Source: Liolophura sinensis (taxonomy: Eukaryota; Mollusca; Polyplacophora; Chitonida; Chitonidae). Taken from it: a stretch of DNA of 64,000 bases. Every line of letters starts with the position of its first letter. The first letter of the stretch is position 1. The stretch spans positions 25,185,788 to 25,249,787 of the forward strand of contig NC_088302.1 of the NCBI RefSeq assembly GCF_032854445.1. The letters run 5' to 3'. The position numbers and the translations under genes are program-made. A model generated the notes under the pieces. That model searched no databases, was not told the origin of the DNA, and saw only the letters and a list, made by a program, of their open reading frames with translations. Of this stretch, positions 24,175-37,046 are shown one piece after another.

Positions 24175-25065
24175 TGTCCCTATTTATCAGGTGAAATAAA
24201 TAGAATGTCAGTATTAATTTGGTTTCAGACATACCACTTCCGTTGCCATCCACAAAAGTTCCTTTAATCCCCTGTGTCAGTCGATATTTCGCCAGGTAAA
24301 GAAGTTAACCCTGGTGAACTCTTTTATGTATACATTGTAAAAAAAAGTCAGCTAGACAGTTCATTTTCCATTCGGCAGATTAGTTTCACGAAGGGTGATA
24401 ATGGCAAAAAGAAAAGACAAAATAAAAAATAGAAAATAAACAAAAAACAAATAACCTGAAAAGTCATTTATTTTGATAATGGTGAAATTACTCGGCTTAC
24501 TTTTCAATTCCCAGAGGCACTAACTAAACACATTTTGTAACATTTGAAGTGCTCTGACCTGAAGACGACACATCTATATACCACTAAAAAGAGCACCCTG
24601 CCTTATTTTCATGATATTTTTTCTTCTCCCAGTCGTGCATTAAACCTGAACTCGGGGAAACACTCTGACACGAGAATGTCGATGGTGTGTTACTTAACAC
24701 AAATCACATCTGTCAGCAATCTTTGTGCACGTGTGTGTTTGTGTTTTATGTTTACTCCAGACACTACTGATGCGAGATATCTGAATTCGAAACAGTGCTT
24801 TCATTGGGGATCTGGGTTGCCAAAATTCTATTGTCAACATTTTGTAATTCCTTCACAACTTTGGTAGCAGGTTCAAATCCGACCATCGATTTTCAAGATC
24901 GTTTTTTTCAGGAACTTGTCAGTTTCTGATCGCTTTTTAATAGCTCTTGGTTCCAAAACAATGTATCTCTTCACTCTGATTCACAAACCATTTCACCATT
25001 GACACAAATTACTCATGGACAGTAACGAGCTAAAGTTTACAAAAGGACGAATGCAATCCAGTGCG

Positions 25066-25067
<2 letters not shown>

Positions 25068-25097
<30 letters not shown>
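25068..25097. repeat. TA dinucleotide microsatellite
   Basis: Alternating TA run of about 25 bases within array copy A, with no counterpart in the other copies. Confidence 0.85.
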
Positions 25098-27139
25098 TCT
25101 GCTCCTTTGGGTTGTCTTTTCCCCCTTCCTTCAGCTTGTTAATTATCATTTTGTGGCAGAGGCCCCAAAGATTCATTCTACAACTTTATGTGTTTTAAAG
25201 GGAATGGTGGTGTCCATTTGTCCATTATGTAAAAAATTCATGGTTATCAGAATCTGACTGTCCGCGCATGAGGATTATCAGACCCAGAGCTTTCAGTCTC
25301 GCAGATTTAGGGACGGTGCTGTGAGGCCAAACGTTAACATGTATGCAAATAGGAAATTAATTGTGAAGTGTGGCCAACAAAAAATGTACAGAAAACAGCA
25401 GCAGTGAGCTGATTGGCTGGGTTTTTGTCTTGAGTTGAAGCGATCGACAATTAGAGCCAATCAACACCTATATGAGCCGTGAGCTTTTTAGTTCACTATT
25501 TAAATCTTAAAATTTCTTCATTCCCGTCACATTTCCCTTCTTCAGTTTTCTTTCGGAGTCAGTGATGTTAGCAGACCTTTAAAGAAGCTGACATTGACAA
25601 AGCTGTGTTAAAGGAAGATTCCAGGTTTATTTATCACCGGGTGATGGAATAAAATATGATGAGTTAGTTTGAGCAAGCAGACCATCACGAAATCAACACA
25701 TTTGCTGCTTCATGGGATGCTTTCTGTGCACATAAGTGATCATCCAGTGAACACGACAGTGATCAATAGAAAACCCGACTGAAAACGAATAGGAATTAAC
25801 AAGATGGCTGAGGAATGTCTACCGAAAGAGCTGATGGGGTACTTTTGCGAGAATGTGGAATGTTTCATTCATTTCTTGCGTGTAGTTCGACTTGTGCACC
25901 AGGATGTGACAGAAGTGAAAATTAAGATAAACTGATAACTAAATGGATACGGAAATTGATCGGGGACAATGATACATAGCTACTTCACACGGATGTCAAA
26001 GATCAAACCAAAATCACATGTCCGGTGTGACTTGGCGAGAAGTGTGTGACTTCGGCAACAAGAAAGGTAAACAAGATTATTGAAAACATGGTCGTGTTTT
26101 CGATATTATTTCACAATATCTGTAGCGCTGGCAAATGGGCACTGTACATACATTTATAGTATTTTCGTCATATTTATTGTACTCCTTGATAAATATGATT
26201 GGGTTTATTTGCTTACACAATTTAAATCATCCAATAACGACAATAACGATGTGCAGCAAGTGTTGCCTTATTCGGGGAAGATAACTGATAGCGTTTGGCA
26301 AATGTATCAAATTGATAATGAGTTACGCGTTTCAAACACCTGGAGAAATTTTTTTTCGTTATATTTTCTTTGAGATCTGAGGCAATTTACGCGTATAGTG
26401 AATACAAATTTCATAGAAGCCACACACTGATAACATATGTTCTATAATACACCACAAGAGACGTGACGACAAGGTTACAATTTGAGCTGTCAAAAATTGT
26501 ATGAGCGAGTCACCTTTATTGACTCTTTCTCTAGTTTAATTTAATAATTCCTGCTTTGGAGCAGGAAGGTTAACAATATTTGCGTCCATTGCGGATAGAA
26601 TCCTTAACACCTGTAAGACGTAATACACAACGTATTATCCAAGGACGGGTGTTTCAATACCGTTGTTTTTTCTAATTTCATTTATTTATCAACTGCTAGA
26701 AATGAGTTGTTTCAACTGATGACTTGACTTGTATTCCAACTGTTGTGAAACACTCACAGAGCTGCTCACCTCCAACGGTGTGTTCTTATTTCATTAATCT
26801 AACCTATTTATTTAGACGGCCTACTCGATATTGCCAAGGGGTCTTATAGGTGCAAATAGAAACAAACGACGGAGGTACACATGTGGTGAAGCGTGTCTCA
26901 TCTACATAGCATACATTCATTATGTTTATTATGCCTACGGGTTGCTGAAATAAATCGTTTATATCGCTCTCCAATGCAGACAGAATATCAAAATAATCGT
27001 AAAAAGAAAACCCCTATAGCAAGTGTGTATCATTACCTGATGCTCAAGTTATACCAGTGTTTTCTTTTTGGCTGCTTGCTAACGAGCTCATTCTTTCTCA
27101 TTCTTTCACTGGTTGTGGAGTCTTAAGTGACATTAAGCC

Positions 27140-27240
27140 TACGACAACGCTTTCCACTTTCCTCCACCGGTAATACTGAAACTGTATATGTGAAAAAATC
27201 GCAAATATGGCGTTAAACAAGCATTCAATAAATAAATGTA
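27140..27240 (+). mobile_element. old SINE 3' end inside array copy A (block T)
   Basis: CCTCCACCGGTAATACTGAA, ATATGGCGTTAAACAAGC and ATTCAATAAATAAATG form a tail of the kind seen in mollusc SINEs (TAATACT, GGCGTTAAACA, AATAAATAA). The same tail lies at matching positions in copies B and C, so it was inserted before the array arose. Confidence 0.7.
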
Positions 27241-27759
27241 ATAAATCATTCTTGTTCTGTCTCATATCTGATGGCATATGAGTAAAAACAGGTGTTTGAC
27301 TAGGCTTTTCCGAAACGCCCAGGATGCACCAACCGTCTTCTATCCCCCTCCCCGTATGTTAGTATGGTTTCAAAGCATCGTGTTTGGGTCAGTTCTAGAA
27401 TCCTTTGCCTCCTCAGTTGTTAATGACTTCTCTACTGTTGTGGACTTAAAGCTCTATGTGTCAGGTACAATCAAATCGTAATTGCTTTCCGGTCAAACAA
27501 ATCGCAACAGATGATCAAATATCTTGCGAACATGAGCCAGTGGTTCAGGAACTGTTTCCAGCTCATTGATTCCTGCAGACAGAGTGTTGATGAGTGCACT
27601 CTACTCTAATAAAGATGGAAAGCAAATTGTTCATCGCCCAACAAAACAGGCCATTCCGTGTTAATCTGAAAAAAAAAACAACAACAAAAAAACACACAAT
27701 AGAACAGTGAATTCCACTTTGAACTAGATGACTCACTTTGTTTTGCCACATTTTACTCT

Positions 27760-27890
27760 CCAGGCCTTCCCCGGGGCTCTACCCGGTTTTCCCCCACCAT
27801 AATGCTGACCGCCGGCATATAAGTGAAATATTCTTGATTACGGCATAAAACACCAAATCAAATAAGTAAATAAGTAAATCAATCAATCAG
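27760..27890 (+). mobile_element. 5'-truncated SINE (family 1) at end of array copy A
   Basis: Begins CCTTCCCCGGGGCTCTACCC, continues CCCACCATAATGCTGACC and TGAAATATTCTTGATTACGG, and ends in AAGTAAATAAGTAAATCAATC. SINE remnants sit at the corresponding point of copies B (29818) and D (39738). Confidence 0.85.
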
Positions 27891-28949
27891 TCAATCAATG
27901 GTATCTCAACCCTCCGATCTATGCACAAGTACTCGAAATAACAGCACAAAGCCGAAGAAGCCAGCCTTCAAATTGAAGGCCTTACTATAAAAACGCCTCC
28001 GGTACACTTAAGTGATAATTATACAACTGAGGGACTGAGTTTAAAGTAACAGTTACCATATTACCGTGTGCTGAGGACATATTTACACAGCGATCAATAT
28101 AATAGCCGACTGAAAAAGTGAAACCAAAGGGAATTAGCCAATAGCATGGGAACATTTCTCCGATGAGCGGATGTGGATATATAATGTTTAATTCATGCTT
28201 TACGTGCTATAAGTCTTGAGCGCCAGGGTGTGTCTAAAGTGAAAATTATGGTCAATACAAAAATGGTCTTTGCGACCAAGGGCTTAGCAAGCGACATAGT
28301 ATAACTCCAAATAGCTAGTTCATCTGTTTATAAGGCCTGAAGCAGACAAAAGCATAATACATACGTACTTAACATTGCGGGGACTTCGACGTTTACAAAT
28401 GAAGATAGTATATGGCGTGAAACAACTCCATCTTCAACGACGATAGGATAATAACAGCATACGTTCTGTAAAACATCACACAATACGTGACGACAAATTT
28501 GGAATCTGTCCAAATAAAGTGGTGATGGAGAGACAACATTATTGAATCATTCCCAAGTTTGATTAAATGATTATGAATTGTAGAGATAGGTGCCTTTAAG
28601 CTGACCTGGTTAATCAATCAGACTACTTATGTGACCGAGGGATCTTCTAATCGGAAAGAGAAAGAAATTAAGTTCACATAATTATAAAGGTGCGTGCCTA
28701 AACTACACACAGCTTTTTGTGCGAAATTATTAATTTTACACGTTGGTGAAATCTATAGCGTATATCAATGTCAACAAAGGGGTAGAATATATGGAATAAA
28801 GCATAAAACAAAATCCCGAGCAAGTACACGTATGTATCATCACCCGAGGGCCAAGTTATTCCAGATAGCAAGTTTATTCTTCTAGGTCCTAACCGGTCAT
28901 GGGATGAGAATTTGTGTATTTAGCCACTCAAACTGTTTGTGGGGCCTTC

Positions 28950-29190
28950 CTGATATTACACGGTTGACGACAATCATTTTCCTGTTTGTTCAGTCTAATG
29001 ACCACCGAAGACCACATCCTCTGCCAAAATTTTGTGCTGATCAGTGCTATACAAGGGGGAAAGTTCGTCAGTAACTTTCCCGAAATCAATGGTTTACCTA
29101 CCAGTTTTCTCCACCTGTAATACTAACCGCCATCGTACAAGTGAGTAACGGGTGAGTATGGCGCTAAACAACCCTCAAGATAATAAACAG
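28950..29190 (+). mobile_element. old SINE inside array copy B (block T)
   Basis: GGGGAAAGTTCGTCAGTAAC, CTCCACCTGTAATACTAACC, GCCATCGTACAAGTGAGTAA and GAGTATGGCGCTAAACAACC follow the SINE plan (GGGAAGGTCTGTCAGCAAC ... GAGTACGGCGTAAAACACC) in diverged form. The head is hard to delimit. Confidence 0.65.
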
Positions 29191-29817
29191 TCTTGTTCGA
29201 ATATCTGAGGGCATATATTGTAAGATTACATATTTGAATAGGCTGCCCCAAAGCTATACCAATCGTCTCTTATATATCTCGTGAGTTCCTCACGTTACCT
29301 CGCGTGTTCGATAATACCAAAGCAATATCTTGTTTGGGTCAACACTAAAGTCCTTTGCTCCTGAGTTGTTATTGACTCGGCTCTACATTAGACACACTGT
29401 CTCCTTCTTGTCTGCAGTTGCAGAATTAGGACTCGATGTATCAGATGTAATCAAATTGTAATTGGTTTTTGGTCATTCTGGTGCACATGAACCAATAATT
29501 TAGGAATTGTCTTCCAGTTTAGTGATTCCAGCAGACGGAGTTATGATGAAAGCACCGGATGATCTACTCTGATATAAACTGAATTATTTCAATCGTTTAT
29601 CACCCAGCCAGACAAGCTATTCGAGAAGAAAAAAAATGGAACACAGATTTCCACTTAAAGGTTGTTGGGCTTTTTTGTATCGACTTCTTTCTTTTCCTTT
29701 GCCTCAGCTTTTCTGCAATTGTCACTAAATGAAATTTCGGCCATGCTTCCATAAATCTCACAGTGCAGGCTTCCACATCACGAAAATTTCGGCAAAACTT
29801 TCATACTACCCCCGCGA

Positions 29818-30085
29818 CCCCCATGGCCGAGTAGTTAGCTTGCTAGCGCAGGACAATCAGCAATGAGTCTCTCACCAATGCGATTGTTTTGAATTAAAGT
29901 TCTGCTCATTCTTGCTTCATCTCCAGCTCTTCGTCAGAAGTTCTATCAACAATCTGTGAATGATCGTGGGTTTTTTCGGAAGTCTGAGTGGTTTTCTCCA
30001 ACCATAATTCTGGACTAGCTTTCCTCGAACCATGAAAGTTTTGCGTCTGTTAGTAAAACACGAATCAAGTAGATAAATAAGTACT
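29818..30085 (+). mobile_element. old full-length SINE in array copy B (block V)
   Basis: Head CCCCATGGCCGAGTAGTTAG, then CTCACCAATGCG, GATCGTGGG, CCAACCATAATTCTGG, a damaged TTAGTAAAACACGAATCAAG and an AGATAAATAAGT tail. It is strongly mutated and occupies the same place in the unit as the copies at 27760 and 39738. Confidence 0.8.
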
Positions 30086-32377
30086 CCTCACACTGCACAT
30101 TTTAACGTTGACAATTTCAGGTCACACATCGGCTTATTTGTGTCATAAATCTGGCTTGCTCATAGATGGATGGGTGGTCGTCCTGGTTTTTAGGCAATGT
30201 TACTAATGTAGATATTTCTCCACTGAAAATTTCTCGCACCTGTAGCAATTACCGTGATGTAACACCAACATCTATGCACGATGGAAAGAGGGGGTTCTCT
30301 AAAGTGTGTTAAATACATGAACAGCAAGCACACTGTTGTGATGGATTGTCTAGTGACCTTGACAGATGTAGTCCGTTTATCATGGGTAAATCTCCTTTGT
30401 CTCTGTCACAGAGCCGCTTGATGCAAATCAAATTATTACCACGGCTTTCACTGACATCATACTGTTATATAATCATCGTTATAACAGCGGCTTCTTTAAC
30501 TGTCAAAGCAATGTCAGCTGTCATTACACCATCCATCTTCGTGATTATGATAACTGATTTATTTTGTGGCGATTTTATTCTGTTGAATGGCCGGTGTATG
30601 GCTATATTATGTTAAGCCATAATCAATCTTGTATTCATAGTGTTCACATCTTTCGTTAACTGTCGTTTTTGCACTAACACGCTGCCAAAACAATTAACTG
30701 AAGACTCACGTTAGAAAGAAAAAATGTTACCTGGCAAAGTAGTACAGGAGATAGTCGCCTACTTGGGAATAATTACCAATATGGCCTACATGGACTATAT
30801 AAAAGCATAGGTCTGTGGAATAATAAAATTGGTTATTACAATATTTCTTATAACGTTATCAGCTGAAACCCATTTCCCACCATTACTGCCCACTTTGATA
30901 ACCTGAACTGACCTTGACCTTCGGCTTCAATCCGGTCCACTTCAACGGCAATGGATATTGTTTTCGTCGTATGACTTTTTGGTATCACAAGATGTTTAGT
31001 CCACATTTCAAATTGAATGTACACTTCCGCCTGGATATCATGGCCATGGTTTCCGCTTTCTTCATCATGGAATATTCGTTCTGTTGAATACCAGATAAGT
31101 GGGTTAGTATTTTGTCAAATAATTCGAAACACTGTAAATATATATACGTATGAAGTAAATATAATGTGATTCTTAAGGCATACGAAAGAATTACTTCGAT
31201 CCCTTTGGTCAGTTTCTCAAAAAAAAAGAGATTCGCTTGAAAACTTTTCTGTTTAGACATAGAAAACAAAACTCAGCTAGGCAGTTTATATTTACTTTTT
31301 ACATTGATCACATTTGTTCCAAGAAACAGAAAAATAAACAGAAACATGTAGGACCACAAAAGTCATTTATCTGATAATGGTGAAATTGCTCGTCTTACTT
31401 CTCATTTCCCAGAGGCACAAACTCAACACAATTTTGTACCATGTAAAGTGCTCTGACCTGAAGACGATACGTCTATGTGCCACTATGAAAGAGAGGCCAG
31501 GCTTATTTTTATGATCTCATCACGTCTTTTCTTTTGCCAGTCGTGCATAATACCTGAGAAAAAAGGTGATGGTGTGCTACTTGACACACATCACGTTAGC
31601 AATTATTGTGCCCGTGGGTGTGTTTTTAGGGAAGCCAACGCTTTGTGGTGCTTTATTCCCGTCACTTCATACAATATAAACTTGAGTTTCATGCCGTTAT
31701 TTTTGTTGTGAGATATCAGAAATCGTATCAAAAGGTTAACTTGGACCCTCAGTGAAAGAGGCTTTTATGACTACTAAAGCCTTTCAGAGATGAGACAGCA
31801 GGTTCAAATCCGGTTGTGGCGTTTTTGAATTCCGTCACAGGTTGGGAAAGATGGTTTCTTCCACCAATAAACGACCACCATATAAGAAGTCAAATGGTTG
31901 TGTACAAAGATAAGCACCAGTCCAAATAACACTGAAACAAATGACATATTTTGTGAAAAATTGCTTTATTATTAAAACTAATGCAAAGTGAAAGATGCTA
32001 TATTGCAGATCTTCTGGTGGATAGCAGGTAGCAGGAATCAAATTATTTTTTTTTATTAATAATCTTTTGGAATAGCCTTAGAAAAAACAACTTCGCCAGT
32101 GCCAGGCTATAATACAATGAGTCGTATACGATCATTGGTGAATGGCGTCTGATTATGTTTTTCGTCAAGCAGAATTTTAAGTAATAATGACAAATATCTT
32201 ACTTCGATGTACAAGACTTTTCCAAATAAATATGACAAATATATGCTTGAAAAAAATAAAATGCTTCCTGTACACCCAAGTGATCATTCAGTTAACAATT
32301 ACACAACTGGCAGAATGGGTTTCAATTAACAATTACCATCTTCCCGTTTGATGTATACTTACTTGCACACCGATCGA

Positions 32378-32384
32378 TATAAAA
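32378..32384 (+). promoter_or_regulatory. TATA-like element in conserved block R (hypothesis)
   Basis: TATAAAA lies in CGATCGATATAAAATCCGGC, which is identical in copy D (TATAAAA at 37415-37421). It is degenerate in B (near 28095, ATATAATAGCC) and lost in A (near 25765, ATAGAAAACCC). The surrounding 250 bp is the best-preserved part of the array. A promoter is one reading; no transcript or initiator evidence is visible. Confidence 0.2.
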
Positions 32385-32689
32385 TCCGGCTGAAAAAAGC
32401 TGGGCGAAAGGGAATTAGAAAATGGTTTGTGAACGTTTCCCAGAAGAGCGGATGTGGATGTGTAATGTTTAATTCATGCCTTACGTGTAGTTCGGTTTGG
32501 GTAGCAGGTTTTGGCTGAAGTGAAAATTAAGATAAATTGATCAATGATCCTTGCGATCAAGAGATTAACAAGTGAGAGATGTTAATACGACGATACACGA
32601 AACAGGCGTGAAACGGAGAGAAGCGTGTGGTATCAGTGACAATGATAATACCTATATGTTACATTGCAGGGATCTTGAAGTTTAGGTTG

Positions 32690-32960
32690 AGAAATCAAGC
32701 ACGCTTGACAGAGTAGGAGAGGCATATGATGTCGGTGGCAATAGTACATAGTACATACCTACATAACACAATAGAGATGTTGACGGTAACGACAAAGCAC
32801 GAAGCACGCGTGACAGTGAGAGAGACGTATGATGTCGGTGACAATAGTACATGCCTACATAACACAATAGAGATATTCATGGTAAAGACAAAGTACGAAG
32901 CACGTGTGACAGAGAGAGAGAGGGAGACCTATGTTGCCGGTGACATTACGTCAGTGACAA
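32690..32960 (+). repeat. ~100-bp tandem repeat inside array copy C (3 units)
   Basis: GATGTCGGTG starts at 32728 and 32831, and the related ATGTTGCCGGTG at about 32931, a period of about 99-103 bp. Units contain ACATAACACAATAGAGAT, GACAAAG-ACGAAGCACG and GTGACAGAGAGAG. Copy D has two units of the same repeat. Open frames on both strands arise from the repeat. Confidence 0.9.
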
Positions 32961-34077
32961 GTGGATCAATTTCACTCTAGGGAAATGAGATTGTGTTTTC
33001 TAAAATGAAGAATATGTTGTTAAGGAAAATGAAAGGAAGACGTGCCAAAACAAAAACAATTTTTTTTTGAGACATATTATATAAAAAAACACTCTGTTTT
33101 ATGCACATTTTTCGTCAGTGGTTTGAAATATTAAGAAATGACGTCAATGATAAACAGACTGAGCTTAGCTCCCCGAATTGGGGCTCTTTCACCCAACAAA
33201 GCTGTTTTGACAGCTATTATCTTTGACGTCACCAGGGCAGATTAGTTAATTTCCGGACTGACACCTGCGGTCTTCTTTATGCCCAAAGAAGAAAGCTGAG
33301 AGCCTTATTTTTTTACTTCTGTATGTTAGGCCACATCATATACTCCATATTTAAAGATAAAAATCAAGTGATTTATCCTTTAAGGAAGTTTCTTAATAAA
33401 ACTACTAATGATCTATGTGTCCAGTTCCAAAGAAATATGAAAGTGTATCAAGTAAAAAAAAAATTGGGCGGAGTCATGCAAATGGAAGTGGAGAGCGGTT
33501 TAATAGCGTGGGAGTGCACAAGGTATGTTATAGGCCATTGAGTGAAATCAGTATTCAAATCGTGTACCACGGTGTATATATGTTGTCCATGATAAAATAT
33601 CATCTGCGGTTTGACTGCAATTGTTCCTATATCCAATGTGACGAACGAATTCAACACGATGATTAGATGCCCCTAGTTTCGGGATAAGAGATTCTGTACT
33701 CCATGTCCATGTTTACTTACAAGAGAATTCTACTCGTTGTAAAACTTAATAAACTTAGAGTGAAAAGGCGCTTATGGAATAACCTCGACACAGTAGTTTT
33801 TGCCGTAATAACTGGTAACGTGGGTTGAAACCGTCTCATAACGCACATGGTGTAACAATTGCTGCAAGGCGAGATATGTACAACGCCAAATACAAGACTC
33901 TTCGGTATATTGCTGTCCAAGTGAGGATGATTTACAGTGTCAAAATAGAAACTATCCCCCTTGTCATAAAATCTGCGAGAGAGGAAACCTTTTTAGTCAT
34001 TGTATAAATATAGGTGCAGATAAGATGTACCATCTGGAGAGTATGCGGTTTCCTTAAAATCCAGCGAAATTGAATAT

Positions 34078-34094
34078 ATATATATATATATATC
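34078..34094. repeat. short TA microsatellite
   Basis: About 16 alternating bases inside copy C. The corresponding place in copy D reads GTGGATATATATC, so the run was extended in C. Confidence 0.75.
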
Positions 34095-34799
34095 TTTTAC
34101 AGCCTCTGCTTTATACAGGTTAAAAGCTAGCAAATCATCAATTGTCTGTTTAAGACTGTAATTAGTTACCTTGTTTCGAATGTCCAGTTGCATGTTTTTC
34201 ATATTTTCTATAAGATGTGTGGAGACAAAATCTATAGAATTTATAGAAGCAAAAGAATTCCTCGGGTAAGAACTAAGCTTTGCAGATAGATCAACGACAA
34301 TGACAGGCTAATAATGGTATAAGGTCTGTAGCACATTACACAAAGAAGCCTGGAATTTGTTCAGACACGATAGTTGGGCGAGCCATCTCTATTGAAGCAT
34401 TCCCAAATCTGATCAAATGGTCAGGAATTCTAGCGAAAGAGGTGTTTAAAGCGAAAGTAATTCCTTAAACCGAACAACTAAATACACAATACTGCTTAGG
34501 ACCGGTGTTACCATTTCCGCTTTTTACTTCATTTACTTACTTATCAACCTACAAGAATGAGTTGATGGAGCCGGTGACGTAACATCCGTGAGTCTAACAT
34601 AAATAGTTCCTTCACACTAAGAACTGGTTTTTAATTAAGCTGACCTGGTTTATCATTTGACCTACTGAATATTGCCGAGAGATCTTGTAGATGTCAAGAG
34701 AAGAAAAGTAATTTCTCATAGTTGCGCGTCTCAATTACACAACACATAGTTCGAGCATGTTAAGATAAATAGCATTTGTCGCTTTCAACCAGCCGTGGA

Positions 34800-35080
34800 C
34801 AGGAACATACCGCCTTCACTGCTTGTTGGGTCTTACTGACAGTAAGCGATCGACGACGTCTAAATGTCTTTATGTGCAGTCTGAAGTTCATAAAGGAAAA
34901 TTTGTTACCTATCGATATGGTATACACATCAGTACGTCGTATGCGGGAAAGTTCATCAGTAACTTGTTAGGAACTGCTGTTTTTTTCCCGACTCTAATAT
35001 TTGCCGTCTTAGTATAAGGCAAAAAAAAAAGTGAGTATAGCGTTCACGATGAATTAAAATAAACAAGTCAACGAATCATT
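34800..35080 (+). mobile_element. old SINE inside array copy C (block T)
   Basis: GGGAAAGTTCATCAGTAAC and the much altered tail GTGAGTATAGCGTTCACG, then AATTAAAATAAACAAG match the copy in B. It is the most decayed of the three block T copies. Confidence 0.55.
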
Positions 35081-35099
35081 CTTGTTCGATTATCTAATG

Positions 35100-35889
35100 A
35101 CATGTTTTCAAATGTACGACCCAAACTGTCTGTATTATAAAGAGATGGCTTGTTCGAAATACACGACAGTTTAGCCGCACAAAAAAAGTAACCAAAACCA
35201 GCAGATTTTATTCTACAACAATTTATTAGGTTTAACAAGAACAGATAACAAGACTTTTAAAAATACTAAGTACTTAAGTTTAACAGGGAAGGATAGCAGT
35301 ATCTATACAAATACTAAAGTACTTACATGTACAACGGTGTCAAGTCCAAACAGACGCATATATTCCACAATATATACCACACAGGCATAAATGCTCAGAG
35401 GCAATATTCACAAGAGGGAAAATCCACAGTATAACTGAGTGTATGACGAAATATACACAAAATTCCACAGACAGGGTCGTGTACTAATAAGCACTGTGTA
35501 CACAAGAGCACAAATTAAATATACAAGTTCAGACTGAACAAGTGCTCGGTGGAGATAGGATATAACAAAGCCAGGGGCTGTAAAGACACCAAAATTCAGC
35601 ACAATAGGCCTACTGAAGTAACACACAGCGAAAGCATCCAACACTCTCAATAATTCTCCTTTCTCCTCTTTGACCTGCTTTCATAGGTCTTATATTAACT
35701 GGTGGAATTGTCTAGAATAAGAAAATCTTGAACACTTGTTGTAAACAAACAGGCCCCGAACTGAAGGTATTCTGGAACATTCTAAGGTAGAGGCAGACAG
35801 CAGGCCCTGAACTCAGCATATGTAAACAGTGGCAAGCTAAATTTAAAAGCTGACGGCGTTGTTCACATAATACAAAGAATACATGTTTT
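35100..35889. mobile_element. ~772-bp insertion in array copy C, 9-bp direct repeats
   Basis: ACATGTTTT occurs at 35100-35108 and 35881-35889. Removing 35109-35880 and one repeat restores continuity with copies A and D (left flank TCTAATG, right flank ACTAGACTGTTTCGA). The insert has no recognisable ORF or clear terminal inverted repeat. In the minus sense it has an AATAAA-like part late in the element, which could suit an LTR-like or 3'-UTR-derived sequence. The class is unknown. Confidence 0.65.
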
Positions 35890-36698
35890 ACTAGACTGTT
35901 TCGAACTACATGTACATCTATCGTCTCTTACACCCCGTGAGTAGCTCATATTACTATTTATATGTAGTAAATAGAATGTCATTCCTAGGACATACGTCTT
36001 CCGTTGTCATAGATTAAACGCCATAATTAATCGATATTTCGCCAGGTTAAGAAAGTTATACCCAGCTGAACTTTTCTAAGTATGCATATAGTGAAAAAAG
36101 GACATACCACATATCCATTGGCTTCTGGAAAGGCCAAAAAAAAAAAAAGACAAAAAGTCAACATGAAAAGAAACCAGCACTTTGAAGGGCTTCATTCCTT
36201 TCATTTATATGTACAATATATCTAGCATGTCTGGTAGGATGCCAACTCTGCTGATGCAAGATATCACTGGCTGAATTCATTGATTCAGCCGGGCTATCGA
36301 TGGCGAAAGAGACTGATGCAAACTGCCGAAATACTCAAAGTCTTTCAAGAATTGGGTTGCAAGTGCAATTTCCGTCTTTCAATCTTAGTGTTATGTTAGG
36401 AAGCCTGTTTTTGCGACTTTGAACACCACTGTAGTAAAAAGCAAGACAAAACTAAAAAAGACAGAAATAGTATTGAATCAATGAAGAAACAAATAATAAA
36501 GCTTCCGTAAAGAAGGAGAAATAGACTCATAGGTTATTGACGAATGTGAGAAAATTGAAACTTTTACCTGATACAGGTTTCCATTCTGACTGTTCAAGAG
36601 ATTAGCACATATGTATGCAGTATGCGCTGTTCAATAGCTGTTAATTTAAATGATCTCTACACACTAATGCATACACAAACTATTTAATTATACACATA

Positions 36699-37046
36699 AA
36701 TTACTAATGGAGTGAGTGAGTGCTTGGGGTTTAACGTTGTACTTAGCGACTTTCCCGTCCTATGACGACGAAGGAGTCCTTAGAGTGCATGTAATGTGCC
36801 TCCTTGTTGCTGGATAGATTTCCACCACTCTTTAATCTAGTGCTGCTTCACTGAGACGGCTTACCGAAGGCAAGTAAGCCGCCCCACACGAGCTATTATG
36901 CTGATATTGGTCAACCCCTTAATGCTGAACGCCAAGCGTCTTTTAAGGTCTTAGGAGTGACTCGACCCAGGATTGACGCTGGATCTACCGCCTCCCGAAG
37001 CGGACGCTCTATCAACTTGGTATCGGGCAGGTAATTACTAATGGAG
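36699..37046 (-). mobile_element. full-length SINE (family 2), perfect 14-bp TSD
   Basis: The element proper is 36713-37032, minus orientation. AATTACTAATGGAG flanks it at 36699-36712 and 37033-37046. In the element sense the head reads AAGTTGATAGAGCGTCCGC, then TTCGGGAGGCGGTAGATCCA and TCCTGGGTCGAGTCAC, a tRNA-derived region with A- and B-box-like parts. The 3' end is GTTAAACCCCAAGCACTCAC with a CTCA-type simple tail. It is unrelated to family 1 in head and tail. Confidence 0.95.

Larger units (their letters stand above)
24175..27890 (+). repeat. segmental tandem array, copy A
   Basis: First of four head-to-tail diverged copies. Blocks in order: P (24175-24360, around TCGATATTTCGCCAGG), Q (24461-24880, around GTGCTCTGACCTGAAGACGA), R (25690-25935, around AAGTGAAAATTAAGATAAA), S (26435-26540, around ACGTGACGACAAGG), T (27140-27240, SINE-like tail), U (27270-27750, around CAATCAAATCGTAATTG) and V (27760-27890, SINE fragment). 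Copy A lacks the last block, W. It has extra sequence at about 26060-26430 that contains a 97-codon open frame absent from the other copies. Confidence 0.85.
27950..31140 (+). repeat. segmental tandem array, copy B
   Basis: Starts close to block R (27975-28260), continues with S (28445-28620), T (28950-29190, SINE-like), U (29200-29700), V (29818-30085, SINE) and W (30160-31050). The leading P/Q blocks are missing. Block W aligns with copy D 40080-41050 through strings such as CCTTTGTCTCTGTCACAGA, GGCTTTCACTGACAT and ACTGATTTATTTTGTGGCG. Confidence 0.85.
31270..35945 (+). repeat. segmental tandem array, copy C
   Basis: Blocks Q (about 31270-31830), R (32260-32590), a ~100-bp tandem repeat (32690-32960), a segment shared only with D (33170-33960, interrupted), S (34290-34480), T (34800-35080) and the start of U. 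U is split by an insertion at 35109-35880 and stops at about 35945, where copy D begins. Two stretches have no counterpart in the other copies: about 33300-33690 and the 35109-35880 insertion. Confidence 0.85.

Noticed and set aside
24855-24885. B-box-like GGTTCAAATCC in array block Q (also 31802)
   Set aside because: No matching A-box or cloverleaf at tRNA distance. It may be a remnant of an old SINE, but this cannot be shown.
25804-25936. 44-codon ATG frame (MAEECLPKELMGYF start) in array copy A
   Set aside because: The corresponding ATG frames in C and D stop after 14-17 codons and B is broken early, so the frame is not conserved.
26080-26373. 97-codon frame in array copy A
   Set aside because: It begins at a TTG, is absent from copies B-D and has no recognisable domain.
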